Of a stretch of 5,706 bases of DNA, positions 5,263 to 5,706 are shown one piece after another. A program made the position numbers and the translations under genes. This DNA is from Paracoccaceae bacterium (GTDB lineage Bacteria > Pseudomonadota > Alphaproteobacteria > Rhodobacterales > Rhodobacteraceae): positions 1 through 5,706 of the forward strand of contig JAHRVZ010000254.1 of the NCBI GenBank assembly GCA_019090405.1, in the 5' to 3' direction. How positions within the stretch are numbered: the stretch's first letter is position 1; each line of letters begins with the position of its first letter. The notes under the pieces were generated by a model. The model did not search any database and was not told where the DNA came from. It saw only the letters and a list, made by a program, of their open reading frames with translations.

Positions 5263-5439
5263 ATGAAACATGTCCCTAAAAAAACCACAGATGACGCGCT
5301 TATTCAGGAATTTCTGAACAATGGCGGCAAAGTCAGTATTGGCAAAACCAAACCTGCGCCAGCGGAACTTGGCCTCAGCAAGAATGTTTGGAACAACAAG
5401 CTGACCAAAGAAGAAAAAGCCGCGCGCGACAAGAAATAG
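5263..5439 (+). CDS. 58-residue lysine-rich protein, function unknown
   Basis: The predicted peptide starts MKHVPKKTTDDALIQEFL, has GGKVSIGKTKPAPAELGLS in the middle (21-39) and ends NVWNNKLTKEEKAARDKK. Ten or more lysines make it strongly basic. There is no signal peptide, membrane segment or cysteine. The DALIQEFLNNGGKV...LGLSKNVWNNKLTKEEKAAR pattern resembles a short hypothetical family I recall from Rhodobacterales; I know of no function. The frame is closed by a TGA at 5227-5229, and ATG 5263 is the first start after it, so the start is forced if the gene is real. The Shine-Dalgarno is weak or absent (GCGGTAAGC upstream), and GTGACA (5226-5231) with a poor -10 (TAAGCA, 5250-5255) would start RNA almost at the ATG. 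It is divergent from the 57-residue gene and 145 bases upstream of the DksA-like gene. No clear terminator follows. Confidence 0.7.
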   Translation: MKHVPKKTTDDALIQEFLNNGGKVSIGKTKPAPAELGLSKNVWNNKLTKEEKAARDKK

Positions 5440-5516
5440 TCCTGCAAGGTGGATCCAGAACGTCACAGCGTCTGACCCACCGCCGCTTTGCCTGTGCCCA
5501 CAGCCGTGTGCAGTGC

Positions 5517-5530
5517 TTGACCCATATCAA
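5517..5530 (+). promoter_or_regulatory. FNR/FnrL-type binding site upstream of the DksA-like gene
   Basis: TTGAC-CCAT-ATCAA matches the FNR/FnrL consensus TTGAT-N4-ATCAA at nine of its ten fixed positions; the C in place of T is frequent in alphaproteobacterial sites. The site's centre is 5523.5, and TAGTCT (5553-5558) is a possible -10. A start at 5565 would put the site at -41.5, the position of a class II FNR-activated promoter, 20 bases before the ATG. The same TTGACC could instead be only a sigma-70 -35, but no -10 is found 16-18 bases from it. Confidence 0.55.
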
Positions 5531-5584
5531 AGCCCAGCCCCGTCAGTCCCATTAGTCTTTGCTAAACCGCATTGGAGACTTGCA

Positions 5585-5706
5585 ATGGACCTGACAACAC
5601 AGAAAAAACTGTTGGTGACACGCCGTGCCGAACTGGCCGGGCATCTGATCGAGGTGGAACATGCGCTTGACGAAACCCCGTCAAAAGACTGGGAAGACCG
5701 GTCGTC
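5585..5706 (+). CDS. TraR/DksA-family protein, N-terminal part only
   Basis: The first 40 complete codons are visible before the window ends. The peptide starts MDLTTQKKLLVTRRAELAGHL, goes on as a charged coiled-coil helix (IEVEHALDE, residues 22-30) and reaches PSKDWEDRSS. A helical start followed by a DWEDR-type motif is characteristic of the short DksA-like proteins of Rhodobacterales. Their C-terminal half, outside this window, carries the C4 zinc finger that would confirm the call. DksA-type proteins enter the RNA polymerase secondary channel and alter promoter choice, often with ppGpp. The start has GGAG (5574-5577) seven bases upstream. The FnrL-type box 54 bases before the ATG suggests control by oxygen. 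Because the zinc-finger half is missing I cannot judge whether this is a full DksA or a short TraR-like relative. Confidence 0.75.
   Translation, partial: MDLTTQKKLLVTRRAELAGHLIEVEHALDETPSKDWEDRS

Noticed and set aside
5161..5466. Minus-strand open frame of 101 codons
   Set aside because: It covers the hairpin region and the plus-strand 58-residue gene, has no Shine-Dalgarno, and its hydrophobic product is what antisense reading of lysine-rich codons gives (runs of Phe).

Overview
The window looks like ordinary chromosome from a Rhodobacterales (roseobacter-type) alphaproteobacterium. The main signs are the L28 and LepA protein sequences, a Rhodobacterales-style short cysteine-rich secreted protein, TTGAC-type -35 elements with poorly conserved -10 elements, and intergenic hairpins in an AT/GC-balanced sequence. 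The genus assignment is inference. Nothing here marks a phage, plasmid, insertion sequence, CRISPR array or defence island.

Layout, left to right. Bases 1-126 are the leader of rpmB (ribosomal protein L28, 127-423), which ends at a strong intrinsic terminator (455-485). A periplasmic PCu(A)C-type copper chaperone gene follows at 619-1095. It is trailed by the remnant of a low-molecular-weight protein tyrosine phosphatase (1140-1319), which keeps its ribosome binding site and P-loop but has lost its middle and its C-terminus. A LysR-type regulator lies on the minus strand (1388-2353) with its own terminator (1360-1372). An inverted repeat in its leader covers its Shine-Dalgarno sequence. Upstream of it, also on the minus strand, is a small secreted four-cysteine protein (2459-2776) with a recognisable promoter. 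It is divergent from lepA (elongation factor 4, 2970-4769), which has no visible Shine-Dalgarno and may be leaderless.

The right end holds three short genes. A conserved 57-residue basic protein (4795-4968, minus) converges on lepA, and the two share a perfect 11-bp hairpin. A 58-residue lysine-rich protein (5263-5439, plus) is divergent from it, with two consecutive hairpins and a small palindrome between them. The first 40 codons of a TraR/DksA-type gene (5585 to the window edge) sit behind a near-consensus FNR/FnrL box.

How the genes relate: rpmB and lepA are translation genes, and a DksA-like protein would adjust transcription, so the functions are mostly housekeeping. They do not form one operon, because strand changes and terminators separate them. 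I see no novel multi-gene system. The points most worth checking are the FnrL box at the DksA-like gene, the decayed phosphatase, the structured lysR leader, the probable leaderless lepA, and the two short genes.
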